Below are positions 52,601 through 61,600 of a stretch of 64,000 nucleotides of DNA, in pieces. This DNA comes from JANWXD01 sp035575135 (lineage in GTDB: Bacteria; Acidobacteriota; Terriglobia; Bryobacterales; Bryobacteraceae). The stretch covers positions 1 through 64,000 of the forward strand of contig DATLYE010000017.1 of assembly GCA_035575135.1 (NCBI GenBank), given 5' to 3'. Position 1 is the first letter of the stretch. The number at the start of each line of letters is the position of its first letter. A model generated the notes under the pieces. That model was not told where the DNA came from, made no database searches, and saw only the letters and a program-made list of their open reading frames with translations. Made by a program: the position numbers and the translations under genes.

Positions 52601-54834
52601 ACGTACGATGGGACCCGGTGGACGGGCGCGTCTTCTACGCGATCATGGAAACCAACACTTCGGGCAAGTGGTCTGTGTTCCGCATCCGCTACACCGGAGA
52701 CTTCCGGGAATTCAAGCCGAACTACCCTCAGGGCGGAGTCCGGCCGACGCCGCCACTTGAGTGGACCAACCTTTCACCCCCGAGTCAAGGTCGAAACATA
52801 GAAGCCCAGATTGACGCCTATGGGCATCCGGGCTGGGATGCGAGCAAGTTCGGATACCCGCGGAACATGGCGAGCGCCCATTCGGGGACGATTGTCATGT
52901 CCCTTCTCACCGGAGGTCAGGACGGGCCGTGCTGGATCTTCGCCTTCGGGCTGGACGGCAACCTCGTCAAGATGTTCAACTCCTGGGACGGGCAGCCCTG
53001 GGACGGTGTGACCGATAGCCCGGACGTGCGCTGGATGGGCTGCCACTCTCAGGATGGAAAGTCCATTCCACCGGTAGGGGGAGATCCCGGCTTCATCAGC
53101 CTGCACCCGCCGAACGGAGGATCTCCGGCCCTTCGAAATAGCTCGCGGATGCTCGGCGGCCCATTTGAGACGCCGGTGATCGCCGTCAAGCGGCCTGCGG
53201 GGTGGGATACGACCGACACCAGCGTAAGCTCGACCATCGGCCACTCCAGCTATGATTCAACCTGCCCTTCCGATATTCCAGCGGTGTGGCAGAATCACGG
53301 CGCTACCGGGAACAACTGCCTGACGATCCGAGTCGGGGGAGAGCCCTGCTCGGCTTACGCTACGGCGAACGAAAAGCTCTGGTGGCCCTGCCCCTGGGAT
53401 TCGAACCGCTCCACGTTTGCCGGCCAAACTATTCAAGTGGGCGACGTGGTGAATGACGCGCGCTCCGATGTCACAGAGATGCTTCTGGTGGTCAAGAAGA
53501 CCGTTAACGCCGTCAATGACATCGAGCTGGTCCTGGTGCGGCGCTTCGACCGGTTCGAGCCCCCATCCGTTCAGTTTTCAATGGTCTGCACGGATCAGGC
53601 GCATAACAACGGCTGGAGTGTTCGCCCCCGGGCTGGATGGTGCAGCGGCGGTTTTGACTACTGGATACCCGTCACCGCCGGACAGCCGATTCAGGATCGC
53701 TGGATTTTCGGACACGCCGATGTCGGCGCCGGAGCCACGACGGACACCCTCAAGGCGGTAGGCAGCGGGGGATGGAAGCCGTCACAGCGCCCGACCCAGC
53801 TTCTGAGCCCCAGGCCGCAGGGATTCACGAACATGCCGGGCGGAGCCTTCGATGGATTCTCCGGAGCTACCGGAGGACTACAGGGCTATCCGAGCATCGC
53901 GCAGTTCAACGCCGCCGGAGCCCAACGTTACTGGCACCTGGATAATCACCACCTTGAAATACCGGGCAATCGCTCGATGTCGCAGGTCGCCGGCCAGAAC
54001 TACACCTGGCAGATCGGTGTAATCGGCCCCGTGGACATCAAGCGCCTGCCGATCGTGGCCTGGTCGTCCCATTACCTGCTCAAGGACATCAGCGGCCCCG
54101 GGAGCCTGATCAGCGACTCGACGCCGTGGACGTACTGCTACGCCTACCGCGCCGGGGAGTGCCGGCCCGGATCGAGCGCCGGCCAGTTGTTTGTCTCGGC
54201 CCCCAACGTTACCGGATCTTCGACTGCGTGCGTCGGTTTCGACCACTGGGCGGACGTGGGTGGAATTCCCTGCGCCGTTTCCGGCAACGGCGCAATGTCC
54301 TGGACGTTCCAGAAGCTGACGGACACCGGTCAAACCGGCCTCGCCAGAAAGCTGACGCTGGGGCTGACCGGACATAACCGGCAGGTTCAGTTCACCCGCA
54401 TTGACTCGATGCCGGAAGGCCGGTGGGTGCGGCATCCTGCGTACTGGATGGATGGAGTGCGGAGCGACTTCCTGCTGGTCAAGACTCCGAGCGTGGAGCC
54501 CGTGGACAGCATACCGCGGAACCGCTTCCAGCCCGTCACGGTGAAGATTCCTCCGGTCTCCGGAGCAACCGGCGCGGTCGTGGACTTCGGCTACGAGGAG
54601 TTCGGCGCAAGGACGGATTTCTACTGCACCACAAGGCGGGAGCGGTGCACGGTGCCGGGCCTGGCGCCGTTTTCCTTCGCCTCTGAGACGATCAGCCCCG
54701 CGGCGTGCGCAAGCGGGTGCACCGTTACGGTTCCGGCGCTCTCGCAGAAGGTGCTCTACTACCGGGTGCGGTGGGTGGACGGCGCGGGAAACACCGTGGT
54801 TACCGGGCCGCTTCATGCCAGGGCGGTAGACTGA
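49693..54834 (+). CDS. Giant secreted protein: glycosidase-like domain plus conserved large module
   Basis: 1713 residues. A signal peptide (MRLRKPLSCLLVFSVVVVWG) precedes a TIM-barrel glycosidase-like domain (about 20-380). Candidate acid/base and nucleophile are E206 in FELLLEPGIPW and E299 in AMLEHIGSG, a clan-A layout. A beta-sandwich follows (about 380-455), then a module from about residue 470 to the end that is shared with the protein at 58643. The shared part starts ILSYTAPDANPCTIEVSES and includes SIDWTPAGRDKEYVDPMTG, WWVSEETGESRMVAIPWHD, DFGYEEFGARTDFYC, and many paired cysteines, fitting an extracytoplasmic beta-propeller-like structure. Lies 13 bases after the tail-fibre-like gene. 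Substrate unknown. Confidence 0.75.
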   Translation: MRLRKPLSCLLVFSVVVVWGQTITVNPAVSQQTMGHWEATAQAGDDIPGYPAWVNNVIAAAFETGISRLRVEFRSGVENQTDYWTLWKQGKITDTEWRCYRYSTVNDNSDPFTINWSGFQFAELDYKMDTLVIPMMQYYAARGKRLAINLTYVAFARQISGTGCPAGLDYIHDDNPEEYAEVVEATVRHLQQRYGIIPDFFELLLEPGIPWNGTLLAQAGVAAKNRLTGAGFTAIQYIAPSHTDMGNSWIMYDQMMQVAGFPGMIRELSYHRYGGVLDSNLAAIKARVQAAGIRSAMLEHIGSGDADLYDDIVKGWAGSWQQYTLAYTGSDDGGKYFVVDTATNTVSLGSRTKFLKQYFKHIEPGAVRVDASSDNQNFLPTAYRNPSGLYSVVVRALAGGSFAISGLPAGRYRVRYTTGTQEYVDGGTFDLSSGQTLTTSIPAAGVLTAFGEPAGSIPVEVAGTTPTQAILSYTAPDANPCTIEVSESPTYSPVVNDVNPALFGGANSDAGRSLTTGQQRIVVIGRRTSEAASDGKLYSRALAADTVHYVRVSCGAQQGTTHFKTKTLAWGDTSNEPPPFNPNGFGNYAWPSIDWTPAGRDKEYVDPMTGVKLKLMGWPGAGNAERIESVVNADLWWDWQNAWTNPQDIRSGGTAALASTSAANAPIFVGIEPGQSGIPFGSTGLGGYAINLTVDDVGLRIYGSGTDANPANRTIQVCLSMDSGQSCYSPAISVTLPQGSAVDLGTFPPGYPTPMYASWGMKPLRQGMDWPRGEGTVNVAGNTVTLTNLSSLTRFLTSWTPGTKIWIAGSSPTCPRNLCTIVSVQSHTQLTIQESLNLTGATYKALNFGYRIWKTTSTGTVSVSTRKSIAWSRITMQWAGGSRRKCSEVPVTTTVDRDGNPLPAPVKGYLCVVPQNPALDAWPPVWWVSEETGESRMVAIPWHDLAVYNPPDTPFGDKIRPGAVSFNGQNVRWDPVDGRVFYAIMETNTSGKWSVFRIRYTGDFREFKPNYPQGGVRPTPPLEWTNLSPPSQGRNIEAQIDAYGHPGWDASKFGYPRNMASAHSGTIVMSLLTGGQDGPCWIFAFGLDGNLVKMFNSWDGQPWDGVTDSPDVRWMGCHSQDGKSIPPVGGDPGFISLHPPNGGSPALRNSSRMLGGPFETPVIAVKRPAGWDTTDTSVSSTIGHSSYDSTCPSDIPAVWQNHGATGNNCLTIRVGGEPCSAYATANEKLWWPCPWDSNRSTFAGQTIQVGDVVNDARSDVTEMLLVVKKTVNAVNDIELVLVRRFDRFEPPSVQFSMVCTDQAHNNGWSVRPRAGWCSGGFDYWIPVTAGQPIQDRWIFGHADVGAGATTDTLKAVGSGGWKPSQRPTQLLSPRPQGFTNMPGGAFDGFSGATGGLQGYPSIAQFNAAGAQRYWHLDNHHLEIPGNRSMSQVAGQNYTWQIGVIGPVDIKRLPIVAWSSHYLLKDISGPGSLISDSTPWTYCYAYRAGECRPGSSAGQLFVSAPNVTGSSTACVGFDHWADVGGIPCAVSGNGAMSWTFQKLTDTGQTGLARKLTLGLTGHNRQVQFTRIDSMPEGRWVRHPAYWMDGVRSDFLLVKTPSVEPVDSIPRNRFQPVTVKIPPVSGATGAVVDFGYEEFGARTDFYCTTRRERCTVPGLAPFSFASETISPAACASGCTVTVPALSQKVLYYRVRWVDGAGNTVVTGPLHARAVD

Positions 54835-54889
54835 GTAAAGGGCCTGCCGTCGCCGGTGGTGGAGAAGGACCGCGGTTGGCGTCGGGGAG

Positions 54890-57037
54890 TTACTGCGTGT
54901 AACCGAGGGACTTGAGCCGCTGGAGCGTGTCACGGTCCGGCTGCAGCGGCTCGGCCCGATGAGCGCGGCCGAGCCAGCGTTTCAATTCCGCGTCGAGCGT
55001 TTCGACGGCCGCGGGTTGGGAGTCATAAAGATTCCGGTTTTCCTGCGGATCGCGGGCCAAATCGTATAACTCGCGCGTTCCCGCGGTTCCGCTAATGAGT
55101 TTGTAAGGCCACTCGATCACGGCACGGTCCACGCGACGAAACCGCGGATGAAGCGAGACGAAAATAGGAAGCGGGTACGACTCGCCGAGAAGTGCTCTGC
55201 CGGCCCGCGATTCCGAGTCCAGGAGGTTTCTTCCACTAAGCTGTTCCGGGCTTTTCAACTTGAGGATCGCCAGAACAGTCGGCATAATGTCCACAAGGCT
55301 GGCAGGCGTGTCGTCCACGAGTGGAGTCTTCTGCTGCGGGTACTTGATGATCAGCGGAACGCGAAGCTGGTCTTGATAGACGGACATCGGATGTCCCAGG
55401 AAGTTTCGCTCTCCTAATGCCTCCCCGTGGTCCGAAGTGATCGCAATCAGACTGTTATCGTACACTCCCCGTTCCCGGAGACCCCGGAACAAGATCTGCA
55501 ACTGTGAATCCAGGTAAGCGATGGCCCCATCGTATTGAGAAACCAGATACTCTCGTTCCGAATCAGTAAGGTTTCGTTGCAGAGAGCACACCTGGTTCTG
55601 CACGATTCCGTAATTACCCAAAGCTGCAGAGTTCGGATCGCCGAAGAGGCGGTTATAAGGGGCGGGGGGCAGATAGGGCCAATGTGCGTCCATGTAGTTC
55701 AGGAAAAGGAAAAAAGGACGCCGGCTTGCTCTGATTCTGTCGAGTATCGTGACTGCCCTTCGCGTGACGTCTTCAGCGGGACTATAGGCTTTACTCAGGT
55801 TCGCTGCCGCCGTAAAGCGGGACACGATGATGCGCAGTGGTTCCCGGAGAAGGTACGGCGGTTGGAACCCGAGCGTCGGGTAGAGATTTTCGTAATAGGC
55901 GAAGCCTTGGTTCAAGTTGTAGGCGGGGCTCAGATAGCCGGAATTGGCGGAGATCGCCGCCGTGACGTATCCGGCGCCCGTTAGGATTTCCGCCAGGGTG
56001 AGGAAGCGGTCCGCCAGGGGGTGCCCCAGGCCGGCACGGGATGCCTCAGCCGGCTCGGGAAGGCGGGCGCCGTGTTCGATTCCGTAGAGGCCGGTGAAGA
56101 GTGAGGCGTGGCTGGTGAGGGTGACGTCGGAGGTTGCGAAGGCGTTACGGTACAACGTGGCGCCGCGGGCGAAGTTGCGGAGCCCCGGAGTGGTGTCGCG
56201 CGCGTAGCCATAGACGGAGAGATGGTCCGCGCGGACGGTGTCGAGGACGATCAATATGATGTTCGGGGCGGTGCCTTGCGGAGCAGGAGCCAGGTTTTCG
56301 AGGCGGTCGAGGTTCGCGCGAGACGCGGGGTAAACGGCCGCGGCCAAGACCGCCAATGCGGCTGAGAGGCTCGCGAGCGCCCGGGCAAAGAGTCTCGGGG
56401 ACAAGCCGCCGGATTTTCGGGCGAGCTTTGCGCTCAACCAGCCAACCAGCAGGACCCCAAGCAGGAACGAGACAAGACCGAACCAACGGAGCTGGCGACT
56501 GTGTTTCCAGAAAACCTCGTGCGCCAGCCAGACTGAGCCCACCGCCATAAAGGAAGCGCTCCAGGCGCCGGCGGCGGGGGTCAACCGCGACGCCCAAGAG
56601 TCCGAGGAAGCGGCCATGATCTGGAGCGCGGCCACGATGCCGAGCAATGCCAGTCCGGGAGCGCCCACATCCGCAAACGGAAAGGGTCTGGTCCAGTAAA
56701 CGCTCAAAAGCAGCGTGACACTCAGAGCGCAGGAGGCAGGCAAAAACCACCGGCCCGGTTTCCAGGCGATCCGCCGCTGGGTCAGAAGTAGGAATTCGAG
56801 GCAGCCGAGAAGAGCTCCGATGAGTAAGCCGAGGAGCAGGTAGGCGGCAAGCGCCCCTATAATGAGCTGCCAGGAGGCGAGCGGAGTGTGGCTGTAGCCG
56901 GCCGGCAAAAACCGCGGAGCTACGTTGGAAAAGACAGTCTCAGCAGACCAGTATGCCGTCCAAGCCAGTATGCCGTATACTGCACCCGTGCCGAGGTGTC
57001 GTGGCAAGCCATCCCGACTCGGCGCGGTCACTCGCAT
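54890..57037 (-). CDS. Membrane-bound alkaline-phosphatase-superfamily (sulfatase-like) enzyme
   Basis: A 715-residue protein with about six N-terminal membrane segments (residues 15-235), then an exported catalytic domain. The first metal motif is IILIVLDTVRADHLSVYGY (D266). The nucleophile region is SDVTLTSHASLFTGLYG (T306 or T308), not the C/S-x-P-x-R of true sulfatases. Further motifs are FFLFLNYMDAHWPYLPP, the DHG metal site IAITSDHGEALGE, and FLGHPMSVYQDQLRVPLIIKYP. This resembles phosphoethanolamine or glycerophosphate transferases and related hydrolases, so it may modify a surface glycan. ATG 57037 is chosen (MRVTAPSRDG). Convergent with the giant protein gene. Confidence 0.82.
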   Translation of the reverse strand: MRVTAPSRDGLPRHLGTGAVYGILAWTAYWSAETVFSNVAPRFLPAGYSHTPLASWQLIIGALAAYLLLGLLIGALLGCLEFLLLTQRRIAWKPGRWFLPASCALSVTLLLSVYWTRPFPFADVGAPGLALLGIVAALQIMAASSDSWASRLTPAAGAWSASFMAVGSVWLAHEVFWKHSRQLRWFGLVSFLLGVLLVGWLSAKLARKSGGLSPRLFARALASLSAALAVLAAAVYPASRANLDRLENLAPAPQGTAPNIILIVLDTVRADHLSVYGYARDTTPGLRNFARGATLYRNAFATSDVTLTSHASLFTGLYGIEHGARLPEPAEASRAGLGHPLADRFLTLAEILTGAGYVTAAISANSGYLSPAYNLNQGFAYYENLYPTLGFQPPYLLREPLRIIVSRFTAAANLSKAYSPAEDVTRRAVTILDRIRASRRPFFLFLNYMDAHWPYLPPAPYNRLFGDPNSAALGNYGIVQNQVCSLQRNLTDSEREYLVSQYDGAIAYLDSQLQILFRGLRERGVYDNSLIAITSDHGEALGERNFLGHPMSVYQDQLRVPLIIKYPQQKTPLVDDTPASLVDIMPTVLAILKLKSPEQLSGRNLLDSESRAGRALLGESYPLPIFVSLHPRFRRVDRAVIEWPYKLISGTAGTRELYDLARDPQENRNLYDSQPAAVETLDAELKRWLGRAHRAEPLQPDRDTLQRLKSLGYTQ

Positions 57038-57249
57038 TACGGTTTTCCGGCACGGCTGATCATGACGTGAGGTGAGTCTTTCATTGTAGCGCGAGTGACG
57101 TGCCGTGGAGCAGAGGCCGGGCCGAGGCGGGCTGGATGAGCTGCACTGTCGCGAACGGCGTGAGCGTACATCCGAGCGACGGCAACGTGCGCAGGGCACA
57201 AGCCTGAAGGGCCGGGTGTGGTGCGAGCGATCGGGGAGCCTGAGTTAGA

Positions 57250-58539
57250 ATGCGGAGAACGACCGTGACGATCTTTTGGGAAGCGTACCGGCGCCTGCAG
57301 CAGTGGCCGCGGAGCCGGTTCCTCGTCTTGATCATCATTCTGAGCTTTCTGCTGCGGGCTGTGGCGGTGCTGGTGCTGCGGGATCCCTACCGGGTTCATG
57401 GTCCGGAGACGAACGCCGACGGGGTGTTTTACCATCAGATCGCCCTCAACCTGGCGCGGGGGGAAGGATATGTGATCACACCGGGGCGCCCCACCCGGTA
57501 CTGGATGCCGGGTTTTCCTCTCCTGTTGGCCGGGATTTACCGTGCCGCAGGCGAACGGCCTGAAGCCGTGTATCTGTCGCTTTGCGTTCTGGGGGCGATC
57601 GCCTGCCTGATCGCATACCGGCTGGGCGTGCGGCTCGGCGGGGAGTCGTTCGGCCGGACGGCCTCTCTGCTGGGCGCTTTTTATGTACCGCACATCTATC
57701 TGGCGAGCGTTTTTCTTTCCGAGAATCTGTTTGCGGTGGTTGTGGGCGTCGCGGCTCTGTTTGCGGTGCGGTTCCTGCAGGCGGGGCGATGGTGGGATCT
57801 GGCGGCTGCGGCGGTCACGGCGGGGTTGGGCGTGTTGACCCGGCCTTTCCTGCTGGCAGGAGCCATCGGCTTCGCCGTGTGGCTCTTGTTCCGCAGAGGG
57901 CAAAGAGGATTTCAGAGGCTGCAGGGGTTGGCATACTTGTGCGGCGTCCTGGTGGTGCTCAGTCCGTGGGTGGTCCGCAATTACCTGCTGGACGGGCGGA
58001 TTGTGGTGCTCACGACCGGGGCGGGCGTGACGTTCCACGGAGCGAACAACGACATCGTACTGCGGGATGTGGGGCGCTGGGGGACGTGGATTCCCACCTC
58101 GGAGCTGCCGGAGGGCGGGATGGTGAGCCGGGTCAGAGACGAGTGGGTACGCGACCGGATGCACTGGCAGCTCGGGTTGCGGTGGGCCCGGGAACACTGG
58201 ATGTGGGAGCCGCTGCTGACGCTGGCGCGCTTTGTTCGTTTCTGGCTTCCGGATTTCGATTCACCCAACCGGGCCTACGTGGCGATGCAGATCGTGACTT
58301 ACACGCCGTTCTTAGTCCTGCTTCTGGCCGCGATACCGGCGCTGGGCCGGGGCAGGGAGGCGGGGAGGGCAGAGTGGATCGCCGTGCATGCCTTTCTGGC
58401 GGCTTCGGCGATTGCGGCTGTGATATTCTGGGGAGGTCCCCGGTTCCGCGACGGCAACGCCCCGCTGCTAATGGTCTATGCAGCCCTTGGGGCGAAGCGT
58501 ATCGAGCGCGGCGCCGGGAGTTTGTTTGTAAGAACTTAG
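57250..58539 (+). CDS. GT39-like (ArnT/PMT superfamily) membrane glycosyltransferase
   Basis: A 429-residue polytopic protein. After the first membrane helix comes a periplasmic loop HGPETNADGVFYHQIALNLARGEGY, with the acidic residues typical of the GT-C first loop. PTRYWMPGFPLLLAGIYRA and about eight further hydrophobic segments follow, then SPWVVRNYLLDG. GT-C enzymes use polyprenyl-phosphate sugars at the outer membrane face; the DPM1-like gene at 17965 could make the donor. The divergent promoter region with the sulfatase-like gene is only about 200 bases. Sits between the two giant paralogues. Confidence 0.82.
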   Translation: MRRTTVTIFWEAYRRLQQWPRSRFLVLIIILSFLLRAVAVLVLRDPYRVHGPETNADGVFYHQIALNLARGEGYVITPGRPTRYWMPGFPLLLAGIYRAAGERPEAVYLSLCVLGAIACLIAYRLGVRLGGESFGRTASLLGAFYVPHIYLASVFLSENLFAVVVGVAALFAVRFLQAGRWWDLAAAAVTAGLGVLTRPFLLAGAIGFAVWLLFRRGQRGFQRLQGLAYLCGVLVVLSPWVVRNYLLDGRIVVLTTGAGVTFHGANNDIVLRDVGRWGTWIPTSELPEGGMVSRVRDEWVRDRMHWQLGLRWAREHWMWEPLLTLARFVRFWLPDFDSPNRAYVAMQIVTYTPFLVLLLAAIPALGRGREAGRAEWIAVHAFLAASAIAAVIFWGGPRFRDGNAPLLMVYAALGAKRIERGAGSLFVRT

Positions 58540-58642
58540 GACGCGCAGGGCGCGGTGGTGAGACGCCACGCTGGCGGGGTGGGAGGACGCCGGGACGGGC
58601 GTGCGCTGGGCGCCCTGGCGGCCGCGAACACATGGGAGCACG

Positions 58643-61600
58643 ATGAGGAGAAGATTCTGGTTTGTCTGGCCGGTCATGCCCCTGGCAGCCCAGGTCACGG
58701 GCCTGCAAGTGACCGGAGTAACTAACACTCAGGCGGTCCTCTCTTATACGGCGCCGAACGCGGCGCCGTGCACCATCGAGGTCAGCGAGTCGCCCACGTA
58801 CACGCCGGTGGTGCACGATGTGAACGGGAATCTGTTCCCCGGAGCCGACTCCGATGGTAGCCGCAACCTGGCCAGCGGGCGGTCGCGTGTGGTGGTGATC
58901 GGCAAGCGCCGCTCCGACAAAGCGCAGGACGGCCGGCTGTACTCCCGGGCCTTGGCGGCGGACACGGATCACTACGTGCGGGTGACGTGTGGTTCCTCTC
59001 AGGCGGTGACGCAGTTCCGCACCAAGACGATTGCGTGGGGTGACACTTCGAGCGAGCCGCCGCCGTTTCACCCTGCCGGCTTCGGCAACTACGGCTGGCC
59101 TTCGATTGACTGGACGCCGGCGGGCCGCGACAAAGAATACGTGGATCCGATGACGGGGGTGAAGCTGAAGCTGATGGCCTGGCCCGGGGCCGGCACCGGT
59201 GGGCGGGGGGAAGCGGTCGTCCATCAAGACTTGTGGTGGGACTGGCAGGGCGCCTGGACCAACGCACAGGGGATCCGCAGCGGCGGAGCCGCGGAGCTGG
59301 CGGCGACTACGAGAGCAAACGCACCCATTTTTGTCGGAATCGAACCCCGGCCTGGCGTGAACATCCCTTATGAGGGGACGGGCGCGGGGAACTACGCCAT
59401 CAACTGGACGATTGACGATGTCGGCTTGCGCATCTACGGCTCCGGCACGGATGGGAATCCTGCGAACCGTACGATTCAGGTGTGCCTTTCGATGGACAGC
59501 GGGCAGAGCTGTCACAGCCCGGCCGTCAGCGTGACGCTGCCGCAGGGGCGTGCGGCGGACAACGGCGTGTTTCCGCAGAGCTACCCGACGCCGATGTTCG
59601 CGTCCTGGGGCATACAGCCGTTGCGCAGGGGTGTGGACTGGCCGAAGGGCGAGGGCACGGTGGACGTCAGCGGGAACACCGTGACGCTGAAGAACGTGAA
59701 CACTCAGACGATGTTTCTGAAGAGCTGGCCTGCCGGGACGAAGATCTGGATCGGGGGCTCGGCCCCGACCTGTCCGCGCAATCTGTGCACCATCGCAAGC
59801 GTACAAAGCCACAGTCAGCTTACGATTCAGGAGAGCCTGAACCTGAGCGGGGCGACCTACAAGGCTCTGAACTTTGGCTACCGGATCTGGAAGACCACGA
59901 ACGCGGGGACGGTTTCGGTAAGCATCCGGAAGGCGATTGCGTGGAGCAAGACGACGCAGCAGTGGGCGGGTGGCAGCCGGAGGAAATGCTCCGAGGTTCC
60001 GACCACGACCAATGTGGACCGGGACGGTAACCCACTCGGGGCGCCGCTCAGGGGCTACCTCTGTGTGGTTCCGCAGAATCCGGCGATCGACGGCACGCCT
60101 CCGCTTTGGTGGGTGAGCGAGGAAACCGGCGAGTCCAGACTCGTGGCGGTTCCCTGGCACGACATCGCCCGGTATGGACCGGGCACGACGCTGAGTCAGG
60201 ACAAGATGCGTCCGGGGCAGGCGGGTTTCAATGGTCAGACGGTCCGGTTCGACCGCACGGATGGCAGAGTCTTTTATGCGGTGATGGAGACCAATTCGGG
60301 GAAATGGTCTATTTTCAAGGTACGATACACGGGGGACTTCCGGGAGTTCAAGCCCGGCTACCCGTCGGAGAACCAGCGACCTGTGCCTCCGCTGGAATGG
60401 GAGAACCTGACCAAGCCGAGCCAGAACCGTGACATCTGGTCTCAGATTGACGCCTACGGACATCCCGAGTGGGACCCGAACAAGTTTGGTTATCCCCGGG
60501 TGGCTTACAGCGCCGATTCGGGAGCGATCGTCATGCCGCTCAATACGGGCGGCCAAGACAGTCCGTGCTGGATGTTCATCTTCGGACTGGACGGGAACCT
60601 GATCCGGATGTTGAACTCCTGGGGAGGCGCTCCCTGGAACGGTGTGAATGATCCGGACATTCGGTGGATGGGGTGTCACTCTATGGACGGCAGGGCGATT
60701 CCTCCGATGGGGGCTACGCCGGGGTTTACGACCATGTCCACCGTGAACGGCGGGTCACCCGGTATAAGGAACAATACGCGGCTGCTGGGGGGCCCGTTCG
60801 AAAGCCGCGTCATCGCTGTCAAGCGTGCCAACGGATGGGACACTCAGAACACGTCGGTGAGTGCAACCATCGGCGACGCGAGCTATGACCCGAACTGTCC
60901 CTCCGACATTCCCGCAGTCTGGCAAAAGTGGGGAGCAACGGGGAAGAACTGCCTGACGATGCGGATCGCAGGGGAGCCGTGTTCTGCGTACGCGACGGAT
61001 AAGGAGAAAACCTGGTGGCCGTGTCCGTGGGATTCGAACCGTTCGACGTTTGCGGGTCAGACCATTCAGGTGGGGGATGTGGTACGGGATGCCGCCAACG
61101 ACAACTCCGAGATGTTGCTGGTCGTGCGCAAGATTGTCCGGGCAGTGAATGATATCGAGCTGGTGACGGTACGGCGATACGACCGGTTCCGCGGGCTGGG
61201 CTCCGTGCCCTGTACGGTTCAGTCTCACGCAAACGGATGGTCCATCCGCCCGAGCCCGCACTGGTGCCACTGGGTTTATCTGTATTACGTCTCGGTCGGT
61301 CCGCAGCCGCAGAACATTCTCGAGACCGGCATCTACGGTCATGCCGATACCGGACCCGGGGCAACTCCGGGAACGATCCGGCAAGTGGGAGGCGGCGCGT
61401 GGAAACCGTCGCTGGCGGTGCTGGAGTCGCTCGGCAAGAATAATGCACTGATCCAACGTTTGCCCGGGGCCGCGTTCGATGGCGTGGCAGGTGCAGCAGG
61501 CGGGCTACAAACCTATCCCTCGCTGGCGCAATATAACGCCACCGGGGCGAACCGCAACTGGATGCTGGACAATCACCACATCGAGGCGGCGGGCTGGGGC

